Positions 33,662-40,168 of a stretch of 41,165 nucleotides of DNA are shown piece after piece. Numbering within the stretch: position 1 is the stretch's first letter; every line of letters begins with the position of its first letter. The position numbers and the translations under genes were made by a program. The notes below the pieces were generated by a model, which saw only the letters and a program-made list of their open reading frames with translations, was not told the DNA's origin and searched no databases. The DNA comes from JACPAP01 sp035287045. GTDB taxonomy: Bacteria > Gemmatimonadota > Gemmatimonadetes > Gemmatimonadales > GWC2-71-9. Where the stretch lies: assembly GCA_035287045.1 (NCBI GenBank), contig DATECF010000259.1, forward strand, positions 1 to 41,165, written 5' to 3'.

Positions 33662-35367
33662 CGGCGCCGCAGCGCCCCTCGCGACGCTCGCTCGCGGCGC
33701 GGCTTCGGGGTTGGTCCGTCGAGGACGACGTCGCCGAGCAACAGCTCAAGGACCAGGTGACGATCCGGCAGAGCGTGCACCGCCGCTGGTGGATGATCGG
33801 CGTCGGCGCCTTTCTGCTGGCGCTCAGCCGGCTGGTGGGCTACGTGCCCGTCTCCTACTTCACGATCGTGGTGGCGGTAGCGGTAGCCGCCGCGATCAAT
33901 CTCGCCGTCGCCAGCGTGTTGCGAAGCGGCTGGTACCGCTGGTGGCAGGTGTACGCCCTGGCGCTGATTGACGTGGTGCTGGTCTCGGTCCCGGTGGCGC
34001 TGTATGGTCCCGGTGGCCTGATCGTGGGCCTCTATCTCGCGGTGCTGCCGTACGTGTTCGACCAGGGCCTCGAGATCGGCGATTTGCTGGTGCTTGCGGC
34101 GTCGCTCGCCTACCTCGGCGCGGCCCTGGTGCACCAGCGCCTCCTCGGGGCCGGGGGATCCGTCTGGGCGCTCCCGGCCAGCGTGTACCTCGAGACGGTC
34201 CTCTTCATCGTCGTGGCGCTGGCCCTGAAACGGATCCCGGGCGAGCTGATGCACCGTATCCGGGTCACGCGTTTGATCATGGCGCAGGCCGAGCGCGGCG
34301 AGTTTGGGATCCGGGCCCCTGCCGCCGTGACCGACGAGCTGGGGCTGTTGGAGCGGTCGTTCAATCACATGCTGGACGAGGTGGGCAAGACCATCGGGGA
34401 GGTGCAGCGCGAAGCGGATGAGGTGGCGGCGTTCGCCGACGTGCTGGCGGAGGCGGCCGATCGCATGTTGGCCTCGAGCCGGACGGTGGCGTCGACGGCG
34501 GCGGACCTGGCGCACGAGATGAGCGCGCAACGCGAGCGGGCCGACGCGGGGCATCGCGACAGCACGGCCGCGGTGGCGGAGGCGGAGAGTCTCCGGGCCC
34601 GGGCCCAGGCGGTGGCGGATGATGCGCAGCGGCTGGTGGCGGCGGCCGAGCGCGGGCGGGAGCGGGTCGGCCGGGCGAGCGAGACGCTGCTGGTGATCGG
34701 CGAGGACGTGCGGAGCACGGCCCGCACGGTGCATGAGCTGAGCGGGATCTCGGACCGTATTGGCACGTTCGCGCAGGGGATCGCGCGCATCGCCCGGCAG
34801 ACGCATCTGCTGGCGTTGAACGCCGCCATCGAAGCGGCGCGGGCCGAGGAGCACGGTCACGGCTTTGCGGTGGTGGCGGACCATGTGCGGGCGCTGGCGG
34901 GGGAGGCGGCACGGTCGGCCCGGGAGGTGGTGGATCTGATCACCGAAGTCCGCGCCGGGATCGAGGGCGCCGCGCGCGCGATGGCGGCGGGTGAAGAGAA
35001 GGTGCGGGACGTGGGCGCCATCGCCGGCGAGGCCCAGGCGGCGCTGGACGATCTCCACCGCGGTGTGGCCCAGGTGGCTTCGGTCATCGCGGACACCGCG
35101 GCCATTTCTCGCGTGGAGGCCGAGCGGATGGCAACCATTGCGCAGAATATGTCCGAGATGGCGACCGTCAGCGCCAAGGCATCCGGCGGCGCCGACAGCG
35201 CCGCGACCGCCATGGCCGAGCAGATCAGCTCCATGGGCACGCTGAACGACGCCAGCAAACAGCTGGCCGAGTTGGCCGAGCGCCTGCGGGCCAGCATCAC
35301 CCACTTCTCGGTGCTGGACCCCCGGCACACCACTGCCACGCACCGCACCGTGCGCGCCGGAGACTGA
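33658..35367 (+). CDS. Methyl-accepting chemotaxis-type signalling protein with six-helix membrane sensor
   Basis: 569 residues. Six hydrophobic helices (about 44-62, 66-86, 97-117, 119-136, 142-160, 171-190) replace the usual periplasmic ligand domain. A HAMP-like linker follows (about 191-245), then a long coiled coil. The hairpin tip, from residue 381, is QTHLLALNAAIEAARAEE then GHGFAVVADHVRALA; receptors normally have QTNLLALNAAIEAARAGE and EVR, so His and Asp-His replace Asn and Glu. No che genes are near. It may signal to a CheA elsewhere or work without chemotaxis. The start overlaps the pyrE stop. Confidence 0.85.
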   Translation: MTAPQRPSRRSLAARLRGWSVEDDVAEQQLKDQVTIRQSVHRRWWMIGVGAFLLALSRLVGYVPVSYFTIVVAVAVAAAINLAVASVLRSGWYRWWQVYALALIDVVLVSVPVALYGPGGLIVGLYLAVLPYVFDQGLEIGDLLVLAASLAYLGAALVHQRLLGAGGSVWALPASVYLETVLFIVVALALKRIPGELMHRIRVTRLIMAQAERGEFGIRAPAAVTDELGLLERSFNHMLDEVGKTIGEVQREADEVAAFADVLAEAADRMLASSRTVASTAADLAHEMSAQRERADAGHRDSTAAVAEAESLRARAQAVADDAQRLVAAAERGRERVGRASETLLVIGEDVRSTARTVHELSGISDRIGTFAQGIARIARQTHLLALNAAIEAARAEEHGHGFAVVADHVRALAGEAARSAREVVDLITEVRAGIEGAARAMAAGEEKVRDVGAIAGEAQAALDDLHRGVAQVASVIADTAAISRVEAERMATIAQNMSEMATVSAKASGGADSAATAMAEQISSMGTLNDASKQLAELAERLRASITHFSVLDPRHTTATHRTVRAGD

Positions 35368-35374
35368 TCGCCCC

Positions 35375-35397
35375 CTGACCGGGTTTGCCCGGGTCAG
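35375..35397. terminator. Hairpin between convergent genes
   Basis: CTGACC (35375-35380) pairs with GGTCAG (35392-35397), and GGG/CCC closes a TTTG loop with one bulged G. It separates the methyl-accepting gene from the AraC-type gene and overlaps the latter's stop codon. There is no T-run, so it would be a weak bidirectional terminator. Confidence 0.45.
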
Positions 35398-36254
35398 TAC
35401 ACGTGTCCGGTTTCCGACACCCCGTGATGGAGTGGATTGAATCCCCGGAACGTCGCCCGGTAGGGGGCGATCAATCGGCTGGTGTATTCCTCCAGTGCGA
35501 CCGTGAGCGTGTACCGCCGCCGGAATTCCCCCGCCGTGACGCCCAGCGCCGCCCGCACGTGGCGCCCAAAGCTCTGGGCCGAGGAGTATTCCAGCCGGTA
35601 CGCCACATCCGCCACGGAGAAACCCGGGATCTCCATCAGCGCCGCGGCGTAGAGCAGGCGGGTCGCCGCCAGGTATCGCTTGGGCGATGGGAGCCCGGCC
35701 CGGAAGAAGCGTGACATGAAGGTGCTGGGCCGGACCCGGAGCGCCCGGGTGAGGCCACGCACGCTGGCCACACCGGGCGCGGTGCGCACCAGCAGCTCGA
35801 AGAACCCCCGGCAGCCTTCGCCGGGATCTCCCAGGGCCGGGATCACGCTACCGAGGATCAAGGCGGCGGTGCCGCCACCCGGCTGCACCACGAGGGTGCG
35901 CAGCTTGTGCCATCCGTCCCGGGCGCTCACGTCCACCAACCGGCGGACCCCGCAGGCTCCGAGCTGGAGCAGCCGCTCGCTCGACACCGGGTCGTGCTCC
36001 GAGACCACGGCCACGGTAGGCACCCCGGGAAACCGCGACACCAACGCGCCGACCACGGACAGCTGATCGTGCGCCACGACCCGGGGCGAGAGCAGCACCG
36101 CCTGCACCGGGCGCTCGCGCACGGTCCGCAGCGCGTGGGGCAGGGAGTCCGCGTGCAGGGCGGCGAAGTAGCCCTGCGCCGCGGCGTCGAGTCGGCGACG
36201 CATCGCGGGCTCCAGGACCGTGGTCACCGTGGCCGTTTGCCGCTCAGGATGCAT
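35394..36254 (-). CDS. AraC-type regulator with degenerate receiver-like N-terminus
   Basis: 286 residues. The C-terminal part (about 165-250) is a two-helix-turn-helix AraC domain: VRGLTRALRVRPSTFMSRFF and FSVADVAYRLEYSSAQSFGRHVRAALGVTAGEFRRRY. The N-terminal 120 residues resemble a receiver fold (AVLLSPRVV strand, TVAVVSEHDP strand, LQLGACGVRRLVD), but the phospho-acceptor Asp is Ser56. It may therefore sense by other means or be constitutive. No sensor kinase adjoins it. ATG 36254 is the only good start. Palindromes upstream at 36308-36343 could be its own operator; this is inference. Confidence 0.82.
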   Translation of the reverse strand: MHPERQTATVTTVLEPAMRRRLDAAAQGYFAALHADSLPHALRTVRERPVQAVLLSPRVVAHDQLSVVGALVSRFPGVPTVAVVSEHDPVSSERLLQLGACGVRRLVDVSARDGWHKLRTLVVQPGGGTAALILGSVIPALGDPGEGCRGFFELLVRTAPGVASVRGLTRALRVRPSTFMSRFFRAGLPSPKRYLAATRLLYAAALMEIPGFSVADVAYRLEYSSAQSFGRHVRAALGVTAGEFRRRYTLTVALEEYTSRLIAPYRATFRGFNPLHHGVSETGHVY

Positions 36255-36307
36255 GGGCGGCGATTCTAACCGGCCGTGCTCAACCGGTCGTCAAAACCCT
36301 GCGGGCT

Positions 36308-36343
36308 GCCGGCAACGGCCGTTTGCCGGCCCAGGTGACCTGG
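36308..36343. promoter_or_regulatory. Two adjacent palindromes upstream of rnpB and the AraC-type gene
   Basis: GCCGGC-AACGGCCGTT-T-GCCGGC (36308-36330) is a palindrome broken by one extra T. CCAGGTGACCTGG (36331-36343) is a perfect palindrome with one central base and overlaps the weak -35 of rnpB. They lie between divergent genes and are candidate protein-binding sites. Confidence 0.4.
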
Positions 36344-36364
36344 CGGGCTCCTCCGGGGTATTAT
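36335..36364 (+). promoter_or_regulatory. Promoter of rnpB
   Basis: The -10 element TATTAT (36359-36364) lies 6 bases before the first paired base of the RNA at 36371, an ideal distance. The -35 candidate GTGACC (36335-36340) is weak, 18 bp away. Confidence 0.6.
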
Positions 36365-36370
36365 TCGGGG

Positions 36371-36757
36371 CCAGGGAAGGGCGGAGGACGACGGTCGCGG
36401 CCCGCGGCGACGCGGGCTGAGGAAAGTCCGAGCTCCACAGGGCTGACTGCCAGGTAACGCCTGGGCGCCGCAAGGCGACGGACAGGGCCACAGAAAAGAA
36501 ACCGCCCGCACATGAAAACGGCGGGTAAGGGTGAAACGGTGGGGTAAGAGCCCACCGCACCGCTGGCAACAGCGCGTGGCACGGCAACCCCCAGTCGGAG
36601 CAAGGCCAAATAAGCGGCGAGGTCCGGCCCGGACCGTTTGAGCCGCGGGTAGGCCGCACGAGGTGGCGGGCGACCGCCATCCCAGAGAGATGACCGTCCG
36701 GCCGTTCGAACTCGAGTCGGCCGAACAGAACTCGGCTTACGACTCCGCCACCCCTGG
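36371..36757 (+). ncRNA. rnpB: RNase P RNA, bacterial class A
   Basis: About 387 nt. Conserved blocks are in order: GAGGAAAGTCC (36419-36429), GCCAGGTAACGCCTGG, ACAGGGCCACAGAAA near 36482, AGGGTGAAACGGTG with GGTAAGAGCCCACCG near 36530, GAGCAAGGCCAAATA near 36598, AGATGACCGTC near 36689, and ACAGAACTCGGCTTA near 36725. The ends are set by helix P1: CCAGGG (36371-36376) with CCCTGG (36752-36757), and GGCGGAG (36380-36386) with CTCCGCC (36743-36749). This is the catalytic RNA that matures tRNA 5' ends with RnpA. Mature ends may differ by a few bases. Confidence 0.97.
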
Positions 36758-36820
36758 TTCTCCCGAGCACGGCCTCCTATGATTGGCCCGTGAAAGGCCT
36801 TACCGGCCGACACGCACGCG

Positions 36821-37057
36821 ATGCCAGATTCTACGGACACGCCTGGTGGCCAGCCCTATCCGGACGCCTGGGAAGAGGTCGCGGAGCTACGCGTGTTTCG
36901 CACCACGGCGCCCAAGTGGGCCAGTCTTATCGCGTGGCGAGCCGAGATGCGCCGCAAGAATTGGAAACTGCTGAAGGTCGCGACCGACGCCGGCGAGATC
37001 GTCGCCGTGTTCGGACGGACCAGGGCGGAGCTCAAACAGCGAGAGGCGCCCGCATGA
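36821..37057 (+). CDS. Small hypothetical protein
   Basis: 78 residues, no recognised family. The sequence is soluble and charged, with AWEEVAELRVFRTTAPKWASLIAWRAEMRRKNWKLLK (Trp-rich, probably helical; quoted as AWEEVAELRVFR and KWASLIAWRAEMRRKNWKL) and a C-terminal EIVAVFGRTRAELKQ strand-helix. No ribosome site is clear before ATG 36821, 64 bp after rnpB. The stop overlaps the next start (ATGA), so it is likely the first gene of a three-gene operon and real, though it could be translated only weakly. Confidence 0.6.
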   Translation: MPDSTDTPGGQPYPDAWEEVAELRVFRTTAPKWASLIAWRAEMRRKNWKLLKVATDAGEIVAVFGRTRAELKQREAPA

Positions 37058-37899
37058 GGACAGGACCGGTCCGCGGAGTCCCCTCCGCCGCTGCGGTGTG
37101 TGCGCTGGCGGCCTGCGCCACGCCGGCGACTACCCTTCCCTCCCCGGCCTCGCCGGGCCCGGCGGCGGCCAGCCCGGTGGTCTACGCACCAGGGACCGCC
37201 CGATACCGCCGCGCCTCGCACTTGTATGTCGAGCAGGAAGTCGGTGGCCAGACCCAGCACATCAACGAGGTGCTGGTGTATTTCGTTTCCGCCACCCTCG
37301 CCCGTCAGGGAGACCGAATGATGCTCTCCCTCACGGTGGACTCCGTGCCGCGGTACGAGGCCGGTGGACCGGCCAGTGGCCTCGCGGAGCGAGCCCGCGG
37401 CGCGAGCTTCACGGGCGACCTCGCGCCCAACGGGGAGATCATTTCCCTGGGCGGTGGGGACTCGAGCAACAAGCTCGTCCAGCAGTTGGCAGAGGATTTC
37501 CGCACCTTCTACCCGCGCGTGCCGTCCACCGGCGTGGAGCCGGGGAGCCGCTGGACCGATACCACCGAAACCACCTCCAGAAGCGGCGGGCTCCCGCTCA
37601 CGGTCGTCGCCGTGAGCCGGCACGAGGCGCTCATGCCCGCCGATTCCGGAGCCGAGCGCGCGCTGCCCATACGCACCTTCACCACCTACTCATTCTCCGG
37701 CTCGGGCTCCCAGGGTGGGCAGGCCTATTCGGTGGAGGGTGAGGGACGCCGCCTCACGACGAAGCGGCTGAGCGTGGTCGGCCGGTACCTGGGAATGGTC
37801 GCTGCCGACACGTCCAGCTACACCATCTCGCTCCGCGGGCTCGATGTCTCCATCCCGGGCCGGCAGACGCGCGCCGACACGTTGTCCATCATCCCGTAG
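37054..37899 (+). CDS. Hypothetical lipoprotein
   Basis: 281 residues. ATG 37054 has GAGAGG about 7 bases upstream. The signal ends ALAAC (Cys20), and a Pro/Ala-rich linker follows. The rest is beta-rich: VEQEVGGQTQHINEVLVYFV, MMLSLTVDSV, then a Ser/Gly segment (SFSGSGSQGGQAYSVEGEGRR split by strands) and YTISLRGLDVSIPGRQTR. It is predicted to sit in the periplasm on a membrane. I recognise no family. It overlaps its neighbours by 4 and 1 bp, so the three proteins should be made together; the next gene encodes an outer-membrane barrel, which this one may serve. Confidence 0.72.
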   Translation: MRTGPVRGVPSAAAVCALAACATPATTLPSPASPGPAAASPVVYAPGTARYRRASHLYVEQEVGGQTQHINEVLVYFVSATLARQGDRMMLSLTVDSVPRYEAGGPASGLAERARGASFTGDLAPNGEIISLGGGDSSNKLVQQLAEDFRTFYPRVPSTGVEPGSRWTDTTETTSRSGGLPLTVVAVSRHEALMPADSGAERALPIRTFTTYSFSGSGSQGGQAYSVEGEGRRLTTKRLSVVGRYLGMVAADTSSYTISLRGLDVSIPGRQTRADTLSIIP

Positions 37900-38738
37900 T
37901 GCGACGACTCCTGGTGGGCGCCGTTGCTGCCGGCGTATGGGTGCTTCAGCCGGCGGCCGCCGCGGCGCAGGTGGAACCCCGCAGCCGGGATTACCTGTTC
38001 ATCACCGGTGTGGACGACGTCCGCGCCGTGTGGGTCAACCCCGCCGGCCTGGGACGGGTACCCGAAGCCTCGGTGATGGCGGAGGCCATGCTGGATCGCT
38101 CCGGCGGCTCCGTCAGGCTGACCCAGTACACCTTCGGCCTCAACTCACGCGGCCTGGGGCTGGCCTACGAGCGTGACCGCTCCCGGGACAGTGTGAGCGT
38201 GGGTGTCGTCAAGATCGGCTTGGGGTTGCCGTTCCCGCGGGGTGCGATCGGCGTGGCCATGACGAACTATGGCAGAGGTCGCGAGCAGGGCTACGACCTG
38301 GGACTGCGCTATGGCGTCGTCGCGGGGCTCGAGGCCGGGTTGGTGGTGCGCAACATCAATCGGCCGCGGTTAACCTTCGTGGAATCGCCCCTGCCGATCG
38401 TGACGATGGCCGGCGCCAGCTGGACCCTGGCCCCGCGGCTCGCGACCGTCTCGGGCGAAGCGATCGCCGTGGAGCGGTTGGGGACCCTCTCAGGGTTCGA
38501 TATGCGCTATCGCGGGGGGTTCGTCCTGCGCACCGGCGGCGGGTGGCCGGTCGCTCTCCACGCCGCCGCCATGGTCACCAGCGCCGGAACGCTCCGTCAG
38601 TGGAGCCTCGGTGTGGTGATCGGAGGGTTGGATCGCGTGGGGGTGGTGGCGAGCGCCCAGCCCATGACCGGCCTGGGAGAGCCGGAGCAATTCAGTGCCG
38701 TTGGTGTCGCCGGCCGGCGGGCGCCGGAAAGACGGTAA
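37899..38738 (+). CDS. Outer-membrane beta-barrel protein (PorV/FadL-like features)
   Basis: 279 residues. GTG 37899 shares a base with the preceding stop (TAGTG). A signal peptide spans 1-24 (ending AAAAAQ). The motif VDDVRAVWVNPAGLGRVP resembles the NPAGL start of PorV/FadL-type barrels. Alternating strands follow (SVRLTQYTFGL, LGLAYERDRS, SVGVVKIGLGL, GYDLGLRYGV, AGLVVRNI, GFVLRTGG, WSLGVVIGGL), enough for a small barrel. No C-terminal Phe is present. Function is unknown; a partner of the coupled lipoprotein is the best guess. Confidence 0.72.
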   Translation: MRRLLVGAVAAGVWVLQPAAAAAQVEPRSRDYLFITGVDDVRAVWVNPAGLGRVPEASVMAEAMLDRSGGSVRLTQYTFGLNSRGLGLAYERDRSRDSVSVGVVKIGLGLPFPRGAIGVAMTNYGRGREQGYDLGLRYGVVAGLEAGLVVRNINRPRLTFVESPLPIVTMAGASWTLAPRLATVSGEAIAVERLGTLSGFDMRYRGGFVLRTGGGWPVALHAAAMVTSAGTLRQWSLGVVIGGLDRVGVVASAQPMTGLGEPEQFSAVGVAGRRAPERR

Positions 38739-38755
38739 CGGCGACTGCGTAACGG

Positions 38756-38794
38756 GTGAGGGGTAAGGGGGACCCCTCACCCCTTACCCCTCAC
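38756..38794. terminator. 15-bp perfect inverted repeat between convergent genes
   Basis: Bases 38756-38770 and 38780-38794 are perfect complements around a 9-nt loop. It lies between the barrel gene (stop 38738) and dnaN (stop 38816), so it can act in both directions. No T-run follows on either strand. A competing fold pairs GAGGGG near 38759 with CCCCTC at 38773-38778. Confidence 0.6.
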
Positions 38795-38815
38795 GCAGTT
38801 CAATACTCTACCTGG

Positions 38816-39925
38816 TCAGTCAACCAGGCGGAGCGGCATCACCAGGCAGAGGTAGGACGCGCTCTCCCCCCACCCCACCGGCTCCACGGTAGCCGCACGC
38901 TCGGGGGCCTTGAAGGTGAGCCGCACTTCATCCGTGGGCATGTACTTGAGGACCTCGAGCACGTAGTTCGCGTTGAAGCCGATCTCCAGCGGGTCACCTT
39001 CGTATGTGATGGCGACTTCGTCCTGGGCTTCGCCCAGGTCCGGGGTGCTCACCGAGAACTTGGCGACGCCGCCCGAGAACGCCAGCCGAACCCGGTGCGT
39101 CTGGTCGCTCGCCACCACGCCAACGCGGCGCAATGCCGCGGTCAGGGCCTGGCGATCCACGGTGGCGACCTTGTCGTTCTCCCGCGGAATGACCTGCTCG
39201 TAATTGGGGTATGGACCCTCGATCAGCCGGGTGAACACCAGCGTCTGCCCCCCCCGGAAGCCCAGATGATTCTCGCTCCGGGCGATCTCGATTTCGTCTG
39301 ACGGCCCGAACAGGCGGCGAATCTGGTCCAGTGCCTTGGGGGGAACGATGAGGTCCGCACTCTCCTTCCCACCGGACGCGGCGACGTCCATTCTGGCCAA
39401 GCGGTGGCCGTTGGTCGCCACCATGCGCATCCGGTCTGGCCGGAGCTCCCAGAGTACCCCGTTCAGGATGGGGCGGCTCTCCTCCACCGAAGCAGCGAAG
39501 GCGACGTGATTGATCAGCTTCTGCAGATCCCCGGAGGCCACGCGCCAGGCTTTCTCGAACTTGACGGGTGGAAACCTGGGGAATTCTTCCTTGGGAATAC
39601 CGAGCAGCTTGAACTTGCTGCGCCCGCATTCCAGGTTCACCCGCTGCTCCCCGGCCCCGGTGATGCGCACGCCGCCGGATGGGAGCTCCCGCACGATCTC
39701 CACCAGCTTCTTGGCTGGTAGTGTGACGGCCCCTTCCGCGTCCACGTCGGCGGGAATCAGGGTGCTGACGGCGATGTCCAGGTCTGTGCCGGAGAGCCGG
39801 AGTCCTTCCTTGGTGGCCTCAACCAGGATATTCGCGAGCACCGGCAGGGTGGTCTTGGTGGGTACACTGGCGGCCACGGCCACCAGGCCTTCCTGCAACT
39901 TCTCCCGCGTGATCGTCAACTTCAT
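38816..39925 (-). CDS. dnaN: DNA polymerase III beta sliding clamp
   Basis: 369 residues, the normal length for the clamp. MKLTITREKLQEGLVAVAASVPTKTTLPVLANIL opens the protein in the usual way (key part VPTKTTLPVLANIL), RPILNGVLWEL and MVATNGHRLAR mark the second domain, and the C-terminus MPLRLVD ends as in clamps that keep the LPMRL-type peptide site. It encircles DNA as a dimer and tethers DNA polymerase III. It is downstream of dnaA in the usual dnaA-dnaN order, with a 243-bp gap. ATG 39925 has AGGGA about 8 bases upstream. Confidence 0.97.
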   Translation of the reverse strand: MKLTITREKLQEGLVAVAASVPTKTTLPVLANILVEATKEGLRLSGTDLDIAVSTLIPADVDAEGAVTLPAKKLVEIVRELPSGGVRITGAGEQRVNLECGRSKFKLLGIPKEEFPRFPPVKFEKAWRVASGDLQKLINHVAFAASVEESRPILNGVLWELRPDRMRMVATNGHRLARMDVAASGGKESADLIVPPKALDQIRRLFGPSDEIEIARSENHLGFRGGQTLVFTRLIEGPYPNYEQVIPRENDKVATVDRQALTAALRRVGVVASDQTHRVRLAFSGGVAKFSVSTPDLGEAQDEVAITYEGDPLEIGFNANYVLEVLKYMPTDEVRLTFKAPERAATVEPVGWGESASYLCLVMPLRLVD

Positions 39926-39970
39926 GCGGTGTTCCCTGGTCCGGTTCCGGTGAGGATGATTGTTACTACT

Positions 39971-40024
39971 GCTATTCTAATAGAAAACTAGTGGTGGTAG
40001 TAGAGCGTCTGGATATCTGGATAG
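39971..40024. other. Candidate origin unwinding element in the dnaA-dnaN gap
   Basis: The gap holds, left to right: an AT-rich patch (39971-39988), five triplets TAG-TGG-TGG-TAG-TAG (39989-40003), a short GC spacer AGCG, and two tandem DnaA-box-like sites, TCTGGATAT (40008-40016) and TCTGGATAG (40016-40024), each two bases from TGTGGATAA. This order matches the basal unwinding element of bacterial origins (box, GC, DnaA-trios, AT-rich). A closer box, TGCGGATAA, lies at 40175-40183 inside the dnaA end. The role is inferred. Confidence 0.4.
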
Positions 40025-40168
40025 ATTCTGTAACTGCTTGGCTGCGAGGTCGCTGCCCATGGTGACGCGTGTGGGTGCAGTGTGTGCACCGAGGCCCGAT
40101 CGTGCACGGACGGAGGGATGGTGCACCCGTTCCCACAGGGCTCCACAGCCTTCAACGTTGGATCCGGA

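Noticed and set aside
33340..35343. 667-codon minus-strand frame opposite the methyl-accepting protein
   Set aside because: The composition is Arg/His-rich and low in complexity; the plus strand has clear helices and a signalling hairpin.
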